From: DSOI01 sp041394885
Lineage (GTDB): Bacteria > Acidobacteriota > Terriglobia > Bryobacterales > Bryobacteraceae
Assembly: GCA_041394885.1 (NCBI GenBank)
Contig: JAWKHI010000001.1
Location: 444,547 to 508,546 of the forward strand
Length of the DNA stretch: 64,000 nucleotides
Reading direction: 5' to 3'
Of the stretch, positions 1 through 8,988 are shown piece after piece; position 1 is the stretch's first letter; each line of letters starts with the position of its first letter. Under the pieces are notes generated by a model, which was not told the DNA's origin, did not search any database, and was given only the letters and a program-made list of their open reading frames with translations. The translations under genes and the position numbers were made by a program.

Positions 1-1561
1 CCTCGCGCAGAATCTCGCCCAGTTCCCGCTCGAGCAGCCGGCGCACCGACGGATCCGTTGTCGCCGCATATTGCTTCGACACCGTCTGGACCAGCGCCGC
101 CACCGGATCCCGCTTGCTCAGTTTCTCCATCCGCATGCTGTCCACCAGCTTCGGTATGTCCACCTTGCCTAGCACCTCGGCAGCCATCCTGGGAGTCGAT
201 GAGGAAATCACCGCACGCATGTGATCGGCATGGGCTTCCGGCGTCCCCGAGCCTTCGGCCATTTTGTTGATGAGCCCGATCTTGTCCTGCGCCGTCCGGC
301 CCACCTCGCTCATCGGGATGTCGTCTTTCCAAAAGCCGAGGCTCTTCGCGAATTCGATTCCGAACACCCCGTCGCCGGTGGGGATGTTTTTCCCTCCCGT
401 GGCAACCATATCGGCCAGCATCACAGCACCCTGGAACACCTGTCCGTTGTCGCCGGCCATATTGTGCTTGTCGATATCGAGCCAAGCCTTGGGATCTCCC
501 GTACGCGCCCATTCCGCCGTCGCGCTCAACTGGTCGATCGCCTGCTCCACGCCGCGCACCGCCACGTCGGTGGGAAACCCCTGGGAGATCGCGTCCACCG
601 ACATTCCGATCGGCGTCTTGCCCAGCCCCATCAGATCCAGACCCGTCTTCAACAAACCCACCGCCTGCTCGGAAACCGAAAGCTTCGGATTCGCCTTCTT
701 CAATGCCTCCTCGAATCCCTTCTTGGCCAGCGTGGAGGTGACCGCCTTGAACGCGTTCGTTTTCCAGTTGTCCGGATCTTTCTTCTGGAACTCGGCGAAC
801 TTCAATCCCATATCGAGCCCCACCAGCATCTTGCCCGTAAGCCGCTGGGTGTCCTGAATCCGCTCCATGGACTTGCCGAACTTCTCGAATCCGGCGATGG
901 CTTTCTGATGCGGCTTCAAGGACCGGAACAGGCTCTGCGACGCGCCTTCGAGCGTTTCCAGTTGCCCGCTCAGCGTCTTGCCCGTGGCCTCCAGCCGGGC
1001 CAGATCCATCGCCGCCATCCGCAGTTGCTCGGGGCCCAGAAGTCCGGACGCGATCGCCGAGTTGATCCCCTGCATCTTCGTGTTTACAGCCAACACCGCG
1101 TCGCGGTGCCGCGACACCAACTCATCGAAGGCGGCGATGTGCTTGGACGCGGTGCCGATGAATTTCTCCCCGAGCTTCGCCTTCTCCCCAAAGCCCTTCG
1201 CCACGTCCACCCAGTCCTTGCCCTTCTTCACCAGGTCCGTAAAGCCAGGCAAGTCGGCCGCATTGCTCATGCCTACGCTTCCGGTGTCGGCCACCCCGGC
1301 GCTTCTCCGGTCAAGGTCCGCCACGATCGCCGCTGTTTCCGCGCTCACCGACGGCGCCTGCCGCAAACGCGCCTGCCCCAGGGACGTGCGTAGTTCCGCC
1401 TCCCCGGCCGTGCCTCCAGTTCCCGCCAGATCCGGCGCGGACTCGGCCGGAGCGAGAGTCTCCTCGGGCCGCGCGATCGCCTTGCCGGTGATGGCGTCCA
1501 GGTCCTGCGTGCGGTCCACGGCGGGGACTGTCTTGGAATTCGTTCCGGATACGGTGCTCAT
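1..1561 (-). CDS. Hypothetical protein, 3' end outside window
   Basis: The minus strand is open from an ATG at 1561 through the left edge, giving at least 520 residues; the C-terminus is missing. I do not recognise the family. The product is hydrophilic, rich in Ala, Lys and Glu, with long predicted helices, no signal peptide and no membrane segment. The first 100 residues are Thr/Ala/Pro-rich and look disordered. The frame stays open upstream of this ATG, so the start is uncertain. The plus-strand frames over the same stretch are shadows. Codon use (G/C-rich third positions) supports the minus strand. Confidence 0.6.
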   Translation of the reverse strand, partial: MSTVSGTNSKTVPAVDRTQDLDAITGKAIARPEETLAPAESAPDLAGTGGTAGEAELRTSLGQARLRQAPSVSAETAAIVADLDRRSAGVADTGSVGMSNAADLPGFTDLVKKGKDWVDVAKGFGEKAKLGEKFIGTASKHIAAFDELVSRHRDAVLAVNTKMQGINSAIASGLLGPEQLRMAAMDLARLEATGKTLSGQLETLEGASQSLFRSLKPHQKAIAGFEKFGKSMERIQDTQRLTGKMLVGLDMGLKFAEFQKKDPDNWKTNAFKAVTSTLAKKGFEEALKKANPKLSVSEQAVGLLKTGLDLMGLGKTPIGMSVDAISQGFPTDVAVRGVEQAIDQLSATAEWARTGDPKAWLDIDKHNMAGDNGQVFQGAVMLADMVATGGKNIPTGDGVFGIEFAKSLGFWKDDIPMSEVGRTAQDKIGLINKMAEGSGTPEAHADHMRAVISSSTPRMAAEVLGKVDIPKLVDSMRMEKLSKRDPVAALVQTVSKQYAATTDPSVRRLLERELGEILRE

Positions 1562-1628
1562 GATGAACCCGTTATCGTCCGGAACCAGCCTCGAGTTGCC
1601 CCTGGGAAGGGATTGAATCGCCGGATGG

Positions 1629-2018
1629 CTAGGTGCGCGGAGGAGGAATCGCATCCCCCAGGTTCAGTGATTTTCCACCCTCACTGATGTAGTTCCGGTT
1701 CCAGGAAGGAATCGTCACCGTCACATCTCCGGACACCACCACCTGGCATCCCAGCCGCGAGCGTAGCGTCACGTCGGCGGCCTGCTCCACCCGATCGGCT
1801 TCGTCATCGTCCATCTCGGAAACGTACTCTTGCCCTGCCTCCACCACTACATGACAAGTCGTACACGCGCAACTGCCCCCGCAGGCATGCTCCAACTCGA
1901 TCCCATGATTCAGGCAGATGTCCAGGATCGAGCACTGCTTGCCGTGGTGGGAATACGGCATCGTAGCCGGATCGAATTCCACGGTCACCCCGGCCGGCAA
2001 TATGGTTAGTTTGGGCAC
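1629..2018 (-). CDS. 2Fe-2S ferredoxin (Isc Fdx type)
   Basis: Small electron carrier of the adrenodoxin/Isc-ferredoxin class. The cluster-binding cysteines appear as C-x5-C-x2-C (HACGGSCACTTC) with a fourth Cys in LGCQ about 36 residues later, as in this family. The N-terminal PKLTILPAG strand is also typical. A GTG at 2018, preceded by GAGAG, gives 129 residues matching the family length. An upstream in-frame GTG at 2054 would add 12 unrelated residues. No isc or suf genes are next to it, so its partner is unknown. Confidence 0.85.
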   Translation of the reverse strand: MPKLTILPAGVTVEFDPATMPYSHHGKQCSILDICLNHGIELEHACGGSCACTTCHVVVEAGQEYVSEMDDDEADRVEQAADVTLRSRLGCQVVVSGDVTVTIPSWNRNYISEGGKSLNLGDAIPPPRT

Positions 2019-2098
2019 GCTCTCATTGTAGCCTGCCAACCTCCTTGAAACCACAATCCCCCCTTTACAGATAGGAAATACGGTGATACACTGGCCTC

Positions 2099-2320
2099 GT
2101 GGACAGCCACAGCCGCAGTCTCGCTAAAGCTATCAGCTACCGCGTCTTAGGATCGGTCTCCACCGCGGGCTTGGTCTACCTGTTCACCGGAAGCGCCAAG
2201 GTCTCCATCGGCGCCGGCTTACTGGACTCGATCGTCAAGATTGTCCTGTATTTCCTGCATGAACGCATCTGGAACTCGATTCCTTTCGGGCGTCCCAAGG
2301 CTCCCGAATACGAGATTTGA
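2099..2320 (+). CDS. DUF2061 small membrane protein
   Basis: A 73-residue protein starting at GTG. It matches the DUF2061 pattern: an N-terminal basic segment, KAISYRVLGS, a hydrophobic helix with a Gly/Ser-rich turn, then a second helix ending in the HERIWN signature. The family is an inner-membrane two-helix protein of unknown function. It is divergent from the ferredoxin gene, and the short gap between them must hold both promoters. Confidence 0.8.
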   Translation: MDSHSRSLAKAISYRVLGSVSTAGLVYLFTGSAKVSIGAGLLDSIVKIVLYFLHERIWNSIPFGRPKAPEYEI

Positions 2321-2417
2321 CATCCATTGCGGAAGCTTCAGTAACTTCTTTTTTTTCGTACACATCTCCTCAGCGTCCCCCATACGCAGTAACCACGGGG
2401 ACCAGGAGCATACCTCA

Positions 2418-2786
2418 GTGAAGACTCTTTCCCTCCTCCGCGGCGCCTTCTGTGCGTTCGCGTTCTCCGCTCTCGTGTTGGCCGGCGACGTGTCCGGAAC
2501 ATGGAAAGCGAAAATGGAAACCCCCAACGGCACCTCCGAGCAAACCTATATGCTCAAGGCCGACGGCGAGAAACTCACCGGCTCGGTGAAAACCGCGCGC
2601 GGGGAAACCGAAATTCAAGACGGCAAAGTGGCGGGCGACGAAGTATCCTTCGTCGTGGTCCGCAAGTTCAACGACAACGAATTCAAGATGTCCTACAAGG
2701 GCAAAATGGAAGGCGACGATCTGAAGCTCACCATCGACATGGGCGAACGCGGCACGCGCGAAATCGTAGCCAAGCGCTCCGAGTAA
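2418..2786 (+). CDS. Small secreted beta-rich protein
   Basis: The start is a GTG at 2418 with AGGAG about ten bases upstream. The longer frame from 2241 runs through the preceding gene and is not credible. The 122-residue product begins with a Sec-type signal peptide (MKTLSLLRG then a hydrophobic run ending near VLAGDVSG). The rest alternates polar and hydrophobic residues: GTWKAKMETPNG, EKLTGSVKTARGE, KMEGDDLKLTIDMG. This resembles the many secreted acidobacterial proteins whose mature part starts with a GTW strand. Function unknown; periplasmic location inferred. Confidence 0.7.
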   Translation: MKTLSLLRGAFCAFAFSALVLAGDVSGTWKAKMETPNGTSEQTYMLKADGEKLTGSVKTARGETEIQDGKVAGDEVSFVVVRKFNDNEFKMSYKGKMEGDDLKLTIDMGERGTREIVAKRSE

Positions 2787-2808
2787 CGATAACCAAAACC
2801 GCCGCCGG

Positions 2809-3414
2809 CTATCGGCGTGGACCGTACAAGGTTCGCACCGCGTCCTCGATAGCCGGCGGCACCAGTTCCCGCCAGTTCCCCCCTGCCTCGATCCTTCTCC
2901 GGATCTCGGTGGCCGAAACATCCTGCAAATGCGCCGGCATCGGCAACCGCCGGATGGATGCGGCCAGATCCGGCGGCGGAAGATAGCTGCCTTGACGATC
3001 GGCCACGAGCAACCCGAATTCGCGCAACTGCTCGCCGATGGAGGGGCCGTCGCCGTAATCCCACGCCACAATCCGTTCGGCGGCGTCGCGGCCGCAGACG
3101 AACCATAGTCTGTCCACATTCTGGTTCTCCGCCCGTAACTCGGCGGCGATCTCGCGAAACAGGCCCCCGTCGGTGATCGCGACGCCGAACCGTGGTTCGG
3201 CAGCCGCCGCGATGCGCACCAGTTCGATGCGCTCGGCAAGCGTCACGCCGTCGTAGCTTTTGTGCGGGAACCGGCGCGGCATGGTGAACAACACCGTATC
3301 GGCTACGCGCAGCGCCGCTTCGCCGAGCGCGAGATGCGCCCGCGTCACCGGATGAAAACTACCGGAAAGCACGGCGACATTTCGACCGGCGCGCGGCGCG
3401 GCGATCACTTCCAT
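2809..3414 (-). CDS. NadD-like nucleotidyltransferase
   Basis: A 201-residue member of the HxGH/TxxH nucleotidyltransferase superfamily, closest in pattern to nicotinate-mononucleotide adenylyltransferase. The N-terminal nucleotide-binding motif is GSFHPVTRAH and the C-terminal motif is VSATEIRRRI (the ISSTxIR element). A Trp/Phe-rich centre (LWFVCGRDA) follows the NadD layout. The ATG at 3414 overlaps the end of hpnD by 10 bases, making it the last gene of the hopanoid operon. The first motif is less strict than in true NadD, so the substrate is uncertain. Confidence 0.7.
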   Translation of the reverse strand: MEVIAAPRAGRNVAVLSGSFHPVTRAHLALGEAALRVADTVLFTMPRRFPHKSYDGVTLAERIELVRIAAAAEPRFGVAITDGGLFREIAAELRAENQNVDRLWFVCGRDAAERIVAWDYGDGPSIGEQLREFGLLVADRQGSYLPPPDLAASIRRLPMPAHLQDVSATEIRRRIEAGGNWRELVPPAIEDAVRTLYGPRR

Positions 3415-4250
3415 GACTGCAACCGAGCCTTCACAAGGATCGACACCTTCTCCGCCGTCGATAGCCGGATCCGGCGCGCCAACACTTCGTAATCCCGCTG
3501 CTCGATCCGGTTGAGCAGCCGCCGGTAGATTTCGATCAACGCCGCCAACGCCGGGCGCGTTTCCGGCTCCACCATCCCGATCAACGGGCGCGAGGCGTCG
3601 TAATACTCGAACGCGCGCCCGGCCTCGAACCGCAGCAACCGGCGTAATTCGGCGGATACGCTGCTTGCGCGCAAATGCTCCGCCGTCACCTGAAATCGCT
3701 CCATGTCTTCGGCCGGCAGATAGGTCCGGCCCAACCCCGCGTCTTCGGCCACGTCGCGGATGATGTTGGTGAGCTGAAACGCGATCCCGCACTTTTCCGC
3801 CAGCGCCAGCGCTTCGGGGTCGCGATACCCGAAGATGTGCACCAGCGACAATCCCGCTACCGAAGCCACCCGGTAGCAGTAGCGGTACAACTCATCGAAG
3901 GTGGCGATCGAGGTCCGTGTGAGATCGCTCGCCACGCCGTCGATCATGTCGTGGAAGTATTGCCGCGGGATCTTGTACCGCGCGACGGTGTCGAAAAACG
4001 CCGGCCACAGACGGTCTTCCACCAGCATCCCGCGAAGGCCCCGGTCCAGTTCGCCGCGCCAGGCATCCAACGCCGAAGCGGGCGCGCCCGGTTCGTCGGA
4101 AAGGTCGTCGCAACGGCGCATGAAGGCATACACCGCGCACAGCGAGTCCCGGCGCTGGGCGTCGAGCAGACGGAAGGCCCAGTAGAAGTTCTTCGCCCGG
4201 CGCCGGGTGACGCGGCGGCAATGCAGATACGAATCGGTAATCGGGATCAC
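3405..4250 (-). CDS. hpnD: Presqualene diphosphate synthase HpnD
   Basis: Squalene/phytoene-synthase family enzyme (281 residues) that condenses two farnesyl diphosphates to presqualene diphosphate. The two Asp-rich Mg-binding motifs are CDDLSDE near the N-terminus and RDVAEDAGLGRTYLP in the middle. A GTG at 4250 forms a four-base GTGA overlap with the stop of hpnC, which fixes the start; the longer frame upstream lies inside hpnC. The paired hpnC/hpnD arrangement next to shc is the known hopanoid squalene route. Confidence 0.9.
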   Translation of the reverse strand: MIPITDSYLHCRRVTRRRAKNFYWAFRLLDAQRRDSLCAVYAFMRRCDDLSDEPGAPASALDAWRGELDRGLRGMLVEDRLWPAFFDTVARYKIPRQYFHDMIDGVASDLTRTSIATFDELYRYCYRVASVAGLSLVHIFGYRDPEALALAEKCGIAFQLTNIIRDVAEDAGLGRTYLPAEDMERFQVTAEHLRASSVSAELRRLLRFEAGRAFEYYDASRPLIGMVEPETRPALAALIEIYRRLLNRIEQRDYEVLARRIRLSTAEKVSILVKARLQSWK

Positions 4251-5164
4251 GCCGCTCGTGTCACCACACTCATCGCCGCCGATAACAGCAGGCCCAGCCG
4301 CTCCGGCTTGCTGATCGATGGCCGGCCCGCCAGCACGTCGTAGCCGCGGGCCTCGATCTTGTCGAGTATCTTCCTGCCGCCACGGGAGAACAATTCCAGA
4401 TCGAGCGCCAGCCGGCGGTCCACCATCCGGGGCAGCGGCAGCCCCTGCGCAAACAGTGTCCGCGCGTGGCTGACCAATTCGCGCATCGCGGCGGCGAAGC
4501 CCGGAGTGCAGCGGCGTGCGGTGACGTCGTCCTCGCCGGACCCGTGGCGTTCCAGCACGTCGAGGGGAAGATAGATCCGGTCTTTGTCCAGATCCACCGA
4601 CACGTCCTGCCAGTGATTGGCCAGTTGCAGCGCCGTGCAGGTGAAGTCGGAAAGCCGCTGCCGCTCGCCGTCGCGGTAGCCGCACAAGTGCAGCACCAGC
4701 CGGCCCACGGGGTTGGCCGAGTAGACGCAATAGTCGTGCAGTTGATCGAGAGTCCGGTAACGCGTCACGGTCTGGTCTTGCACGAACGCACGAATCAGAT
4801 GGTGGAACGGCTCAGACGGAATGCCGTGCCGGCGGACGGTTTCCCCGAGCGCCACCAGCACCGGATGGGTGGCGCGGTTCTCATACATCGCCCGCGTCTC
4901 ATCGTCCCACCAGGCAAGCAAACGGAGGCTCTCGGCCGCATCGCCGATCTCGTCGCCCAAGTCGTCGGCCCAGCGGCAATACGAGTAGACGTTGTAGAAA
5001 TCCGGATGCAGGTGCTTGGGAAGCAGAAAACTGACGACGTGGAAATTCTCGTAGTGCGAGGTCGCGAGCCATCGCGTGTAGCCGAGCGACTCTTCCCGGC
5101 CCCAGGCCCGCTCCATCGACTCCCGGTCGGCGACGAAATCCTTGGGCGCGAGCGGCACCGGCAA
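4247..5164 (-). CDS. hpnC: Hydroxysqualene synthase HpnC
   Basis: Second squalene/phytoene-synthase family enzyme (305 residues). In characterised bacteria HpnC converts presqualene diphosphate to hydroxysqualene. Motifs are WADDLGDE and NHWQDVSVDLDKDRIYLP, the second being the typical Q-D-V-x3-D element. It is separated from the preceding dehydrogenase gene by 16 bases and coupled to hpnD by a four-base overlap. HpnE, the usual third enzyme reducing hydroxysqualene to squalene, is not in the window. Confidence 0.9.
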   Translation of the reverse strand: MPVPLAPKDFVADRESMERAWGREESLGYTRWLATSHYENFHVVSFLLPKHLHPDFYNVYSYCRWADDLGDEIGDAAESLRLLAWWDDETRAMYENRATHPVLVALGETVRRHGIPSEPFHHLIRAFVQDQTVTRYRTLDQLHDYCVYSANPVGRLVLHLCGYRDGERQRLSDFTCTALQLANHWQDVSVDLDKDRIYLPLDVLERHGSGEDDVTARRCTPGFAAAMRELVSHARTLFAQGLPLPRMVDRRLALDLELFSRGGRKILDKIEARGYDVLAGRPSISKPERLGLLLSAAMSVVTRAA

Positions 5165-5180
5165 CGGCGAACCTTCCCGG

Positions 5181-6221
5181 TTAGGGGATGATGGCCGTCT
5201 TCATGTGCCCGTTATGGCTCATGAGATAGCGCATCACTTCGAGTAAGTTGGACAGCGGCTCCACCCGGTTCACCAAGTGCGCCGCCGTGATTTCGCCGCG
5301 CGACACATCGTCGAGCGCCGCTTGAATATGGGCCGGAGTGTGATGGAAGCTGGCCTTGCACGTAATCTCGGAATAATGCAGCAGCGCCGTTTCGAGCGAT
5401 ACTCGGCTATCGCTCGGACACCCTCCGAAGAAATTCACCGTTCCGCCGCGGCGCACCATGCGGACCGCCTGCTCCCAGGTCTCAGGGATCCCCACCGCCT
5501 CGTAGGCGATGTCGGCGCCATAACCCGCCGTCAACCGCCGCACTTCGCTCACGATGTCGGAGCCGCCGTCGGAAACCAGTACTTCATCGGCGCCCATCGA
5601 CGCAGCCCGTTCGGTTTGCGACTTCCGCCGGCCCACCGCGATCACCCGCGCCCCACGCGATTTCGCCAACCGCACGAACATCAAGCCAATCGGCCCCAGC
5701 CCGAGCACGGCCACCGTGTCGCCGCGCTGGAGGCCGGTCTCTTCGATACCCCGGATCACGCAAGCCAGCGGTTCGATCAGCGCCGCGTCCTGATAGGAAA
5801 TATGGTCCGGGATCACGTGCGTGTTTCTCTCGACGATCCGTCCCGGAATGCGCATGAACTCGGCATACGCGCCGTTGTTGAACAGAAGGTCCTCGCAAAG
5901 ATTTTCGTTGCCCTTGCGGCAATAGAAACAAGTGCCGCATGGCGCCGAGTTGGCTGCCACCACTCGATCGCCCACCGCGAACTTCGACACCGCCGAGCCC
6001 ACCGCCACAACGTCGCCGGCCAGTTCGTGACCGAACAAAGCGGGCGGAACGATCATCCGCGCATGGTAGCCTCGCCGGAAAACCTTGACGTCTGTGCCGC
6101 AGGTGAGCGCGGCCTTCACTCGAACCAGAATGTCGTTTTGTTCAATGGACGGGATGGCGACAGGCTCAACCTTCAGGTTCTCCTTGCCGTATAGGACGGC
6201 CGCCAGCATGGTTGTTTTCAC
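5181..6221 (-). CDS. Zinc-dependent alcohol dehydrogenase (MDR family)
   Basis: Medium-chain dehydrogenase, about 346 residues. The catalytic-zinc region shows CGTDVKV and GHELAG, the structural zinc has four cysteines (CGTCFYCRKGNENLC), and the NAD(P)-binding loop is GLGPIGL. A GTG at 6221 lies just beyond the stop of the neighbouring dehydrogenase; an ATG at 6209 is the alternative. It is one of two tandem MDR genes inside the hopanoid operon. The substrate is unknown; a role in side-chain or squalene-precursor redox chemistry is inference from position only. Confidence 0.85.
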   Translation of the reverse strand: MKTTMLAAVLYGKENLKVEPVAIPSIEQNDILVRVKAALTCGTDVKVFRRGYHARMIVPPALFGHELAGDVVAVGSAVSKFAVGDRVVAANSAPCGTCFYCRKGNENLCEDLLFNNGAYAEFMRIPGRIVERNTHVIPDHISYQDAALIEPLACVIRGIEETGLQRGDTVAVLGLGPIGLMFVRLAKSRGARVIAVGRRKSQTERAASMGADEVLVSDGGSDIVSEVRRLTAGYGADIAYEAVGIPETWEQAVRMVRRGGTVNFFGGCPSDSRVSLETALLHYSEITCKASFHHTPAHIQAALDDVSRGEITAAHLVNRVEPLSNLLEVMRYLMSHNGHMKTAIIP

Positions 6222-6223
6222 GT

Positions 6224-7303
6224 TTAAGACCACCTCTGTGGTTGAACTATTATTTTCAATGAATTACCACTCGGATGCAACGCGAGGTCAAAACCTTCCC
6301 GCACCGCATCGAGAGGCACCCGGTGCGAGATCAATTCCTCCACCGGCAGTTCTCCTGAAAAAACAAGGCGCGCGGATTCCTGCTGATGATCGATCGACGC
6401 GCTATACGATCCACACAACGTCCGTTCCCCCATACAGATGTCGGCTCCGGAAAGTTCGATTCGTTCCTTGCTCGACGTCTGCGCAAACAAGAGTACACGC
6501 GCTCCGGCGCGCGTGGAACGTACCGCTTCTTCCACCAGGCCCGGAGCGGATGTGGCCGCAATCGCCAGATCCGCGCCGCGCCCCCCGGTCAGCCGCCGGC
6601 ACACGGCGGCGATATCGGCCGCGCGCGGATCGCACGCCTCCACGGCGCCGAACCTCAGTGATTTCTCGAGCCGCTCCGGAATCGTATCGGTAGCCACCAC
6701 GCGGCAACCGAGCCGCGCGATCAGCATCGTGAAGATCAACCCGATCGGGCCTTGGCCCTGAATCAGCACCACGTCGTCCGGCTGCGCACCGAGTTGCGAC
6801 ACAGCCTTGACGCATGTGTTCACCGGCTCCACAAAACTCGCCGCGTCGTAGGAAACGCCATCGGGTATTTTCTCCACGCCGCGATCAACGATCCAGTCCA
6901 TCACGCGAACGAACTGGCCGAAACCGCCGCCAGCCGGTTCGTAGCCCGCCGTGATGCCCACTTTCTTGTATACCGCGCACTGGGCGTACAACTTGCGCTG
7001 GCAGTAGAAACAGTCGAGGCACGGCACATGGTGAAACGCGATCACACGATCTCCCGGCGCGAACGCCGTCACTCCGGCGCCCACCGCGGTGACCTCCCCG
7101 GCAGTCTCATGACCATAGATGCGCGGCCCCGGCAAAAGGTCGTATTGGATCTTCTTGAGATCGGTGTGGCAGATCCCGCAACTGTGCACCCGCACCAGGA
7201 TTTCACCCGCACCGATTTCCGGCACCGGCACCTCACGCACCGAGACGGTGGAGGCCCCGGTGTAGACGGCCGCGCGCATCGAATTGTCAGAAGCGATTGG
7301 CAA
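6224..7303 (-). CDS. Zinc-dependent alcohol dehydrogenase (MDR family)
   Basis: Second MDR enzyme of the operon, 359 residues from a TTG start or 351 from the ATG at 7279, which begins the family's usual MRAAVYTG strand. Zinc and cofactor motifs are CGICHTD, GHETAG, CLDCFYCQRKLYAQC and GQGPIGL. It is clearly diverged from the adjacent MDR gene, so the pair is not a recent duplication. Its 5' end overlaps hpnG. The substrate cannot be read from the sequence. Confidence 0.85.
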   Translation of the reverse strand: MPIASDNSMRAAVYTGASTVSVREVPVPEIGAGEILVRVHSCGICHTDLKKIQYDLLPGPRIYGHETAGEVTAVGAGVTAFAPGDRVIAFHHVPCLDCFYCQRKLYAQCAVYKKVGITAGYEPAGGGFGQFVRVMDWIVDRGVEKIPDGVSYDAASFVEPVNTCVKAVSQLGAQPDDVVLIQGQGPIGLIFTMLIARLGCRVVATDTIPERLEKSLRFGAVEACDPRAADIAAVCRRLTGGRGADLAIAATSAPGLVEEAVRSTRAGARVLLFAQTSSKERIELSGADICMGERTLCGSYSASIDHQQESARLVFSGELPVEELISHRVPLDAVREGFDLALHPSGNSLKIIVQPQRWS

Positions 7304-8006
7304 GATAGTCCCCCAACGCCTCGGCGGCCTTTTTCGTCCGGCGATCCAATTCCATCAACGCCCGAATCCGGCCCGGATTCGCCATCGCCCGCGCCGCGAT
7401 CCGCGCCCGTGAGAAGCGGCCCTCGCCATCTCTCACCGTATTGAAGTCCATTGGAAACGCTTCCATCGCCGTATCGGTAACCACGCGCACGCAAAAAAGC
7501 GGAAGGCCCGCCTCGCGCGCCGCCCGCGCCACCGCGGCCGCTTCCATATCCACCGCGCCGGCTCCCGTGGTTTGCCGCAACGCCGCCTTCTCCGGCAGCG
7601 TGCCCACCACGCGATCGCCGGAAATCAGCGTACCACCGTTATCGTGCGCGGTCTCGTAGCGGTCGCCGGTGGGCTCGTCGAGAATCCGCCGCGCCACGAA
7701 TACCGCGCAGGCCTCGAGAGCGGGATCCAGCCCGCCGCAAAATCCCGTCGATAGAATCCCGGCCGGCTGCTCTCGTTCGATCGCCCGGTTCACGGCGACG
7801 CTGGCCAGCCTGGGGCCCGGTCCGTGGGCGCAGAGCACCCAACGCCGCTCGCCCATCGTCCCCCTCACCGCGTAGTCCAATCCCCAGTCCAGCCGCTCCA
7901 CATCGTCCATGCGCGCTTCGAGGCCAGAGAATTCACGCGACTCGGCCGCGATCGCCACCAGCGCCGTTCCCGCCGCCGTCCCGGATCTTGTACTAGCAGT
8001 ATCCAT
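7287..8006 (-). CDS. hpnG: Hopanoid nucleoside phosphorylase HpnG-like
   Basis: Phosphorylase/nucleosidase of the PNP-UDP superfamily, 239 residues. The signature GAGAVDMEAAAVA near the middle is the substrate-ribose site of MTA/SAH nucleosidases, and LSTGFCGGLDP is the Gly-rich phosphate-binding loop. In hopanoid producers HpnG releases adenine from adenosylhopane. Placement between hpnA and the dehydrogenases, overlapping hpnA by 14 bases, supports this role over a general MTA/SAH nucleosidase. Confidence 0.85.
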   Translation of the reverse strand: MDTASTRSGTAAGTALVAIAAESREFSGLEARMDDVERLDWGLDYAVRGTMGERRWVLCAHGPGPRLASVAVNRAIEREQPAGILSTGFCGGLDPALEACAVFVARRILDEPTGDRYETAHDNGGTLISGDRVVGTLPEKAALRQTTGAGAVDMEAAAVARAAREAGLPLFCVRVVTDTAMEAFPMDFNTVRDGEGRFSRARIAARAMANPGRIRALMELDRRTKKAAEALGDYLANRF

Positions 8007-8970
8007 TGCCTCGAAACCATTCCACGGCGCGGCGCAACGCGCCTTCCACCGGCGTCGCCGTGAATCCTAACTCCTTCACTGCCTTGGCCGGCGTGACGAA
8101 CATTTTCTTGCGCGCCATGCGGACTCCATCGAGAGGCGCACGCGGCGGGTTACCCGTCAGACGCGCCCATCCGGTGGAAACCAAACCCGCCGCGAAAGCG
8201 ACGCTGTAGGGAATCTGCGTCTTGGGCGCCGGTATCCCGCTGATAGTTTCCAGCTTGGCGAAGATTTGCGCCAGCGTCAGGTTCTCGGCGCCCAGGATGT
8301 AGCGCTCGCCGGGCCGGCCCTGGTCACACGCGAGCAGATGCCCGCGAGCCGTGTCGCGCACGTCCACCACGTTCAGCCCGGTATCGACGAACGCCGGCAT
8401 GCCGCCCTTGAGATAGTCGAGAATGATCTGTCCGGTCGGCGTCGGTTTGAAGTCGTGATCGCCCACCGGCGCGGTGGGATTCACGATGATCACCGGAAAG
8501 CCCTGTTCGGCGAACCGCAGTGCTTCCTGCTCGGCCAGATACTTCGAACGCTTGTACGCCCCGGACATGTCGTCAAAGCCCACCGGCGTCCCTTCGTCCC
8601 CCACGCCCTGTTCCGGAATGCCGATGCATCCCACCGTCGAGGTGTAGACGAATCGATCCACGGCCGCGCGGCGCGACGCGGTTAACAGGTTCCGCGTCCC
8701 TTCGTGATTGGAGCGGTAGATCTCGTCCGGATTGGCAGCCCAGAGCCGGTAATCGGCAGCCACGTGGAAAACGACACCGCATCCTTCCACCGCGGCGGCG
8801 ATCGAAGCCGGATCGCACAAGTCGCCCTCCCGCGTCTCCACACCCGGCAGGTCGCGCACACGGCCCGGCTCCCGCGCGAGAATGCGCACAGGGTCACCGC
8901 GCTCGAGCAGATGGCGAGCCACATGCCATCCGATAAAGCCCGTCGCTCCCGTCACCAGAATCGGTTTCAA
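7993..8970 (-). CDS. hpnA: Hopanoid-associated sugar epimerase HpnA
   Basis: Extended short-chain dehydrogenase/epimerase, 325 residues, starting at TTG. The NAD-binding motif TGATGFIGWH is at residues 7-16, the catalytic Tyr-Lys pair is in AYKRSKY, and the PTAPVGDHDFKPTPTG stretch is characteristic of HpnA-type enzymes. Its substrate in hopanoid side-chain modification is not firmly known. It lies 18 bases after hpnH and overlaps hpnG. Confidence 0.88.
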   Translation of the reverse strand: MKPILVTGATGFIGWHVARHLLERGDPVRILAREPGRVRDLPGVETREGDLCDPASIAAAVEGCGVVFHVAADYRLWAANPDEIYRSNHEGTRNLLTASRRAAVDRFVYTSTVGCIGIPEQGVGDEGTPVGFDDMSGAYKRSKYLAEQEALRFAEQGFPVIIVNPTAPVGDHDFKPTPTGQIILDYLKGGMPAFVDTGLNVVDVRDTARGHLLACDQGRPGERYILGAENLTLAQIFAKLETISGIPAPKTQIPYSVAFAAGLVSTGWARLTGNPPRAPLDGVRMARKKMFVTPAKAVKELGFTATPVEGALRRAVEWFRGNGYC

Positions 8971-8988
8971 TTTGAAATATCCGTTCGG

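Noticed and set aside
221..1393. Long plus-strand frame (390 residues) and overlapping 264-857 frame
   Set aside because: Arg/His-rich shadow translations of the minus-strand gene; no motif and no ribosome-binding site.
2317..2347. TTGACA overlapping the DUF2061 stop as a promoter of the small secreted protein
   Set aside because: No acceptable -10 at 16-18 bases; the nearest TAACTT needs a 19-base spacer.
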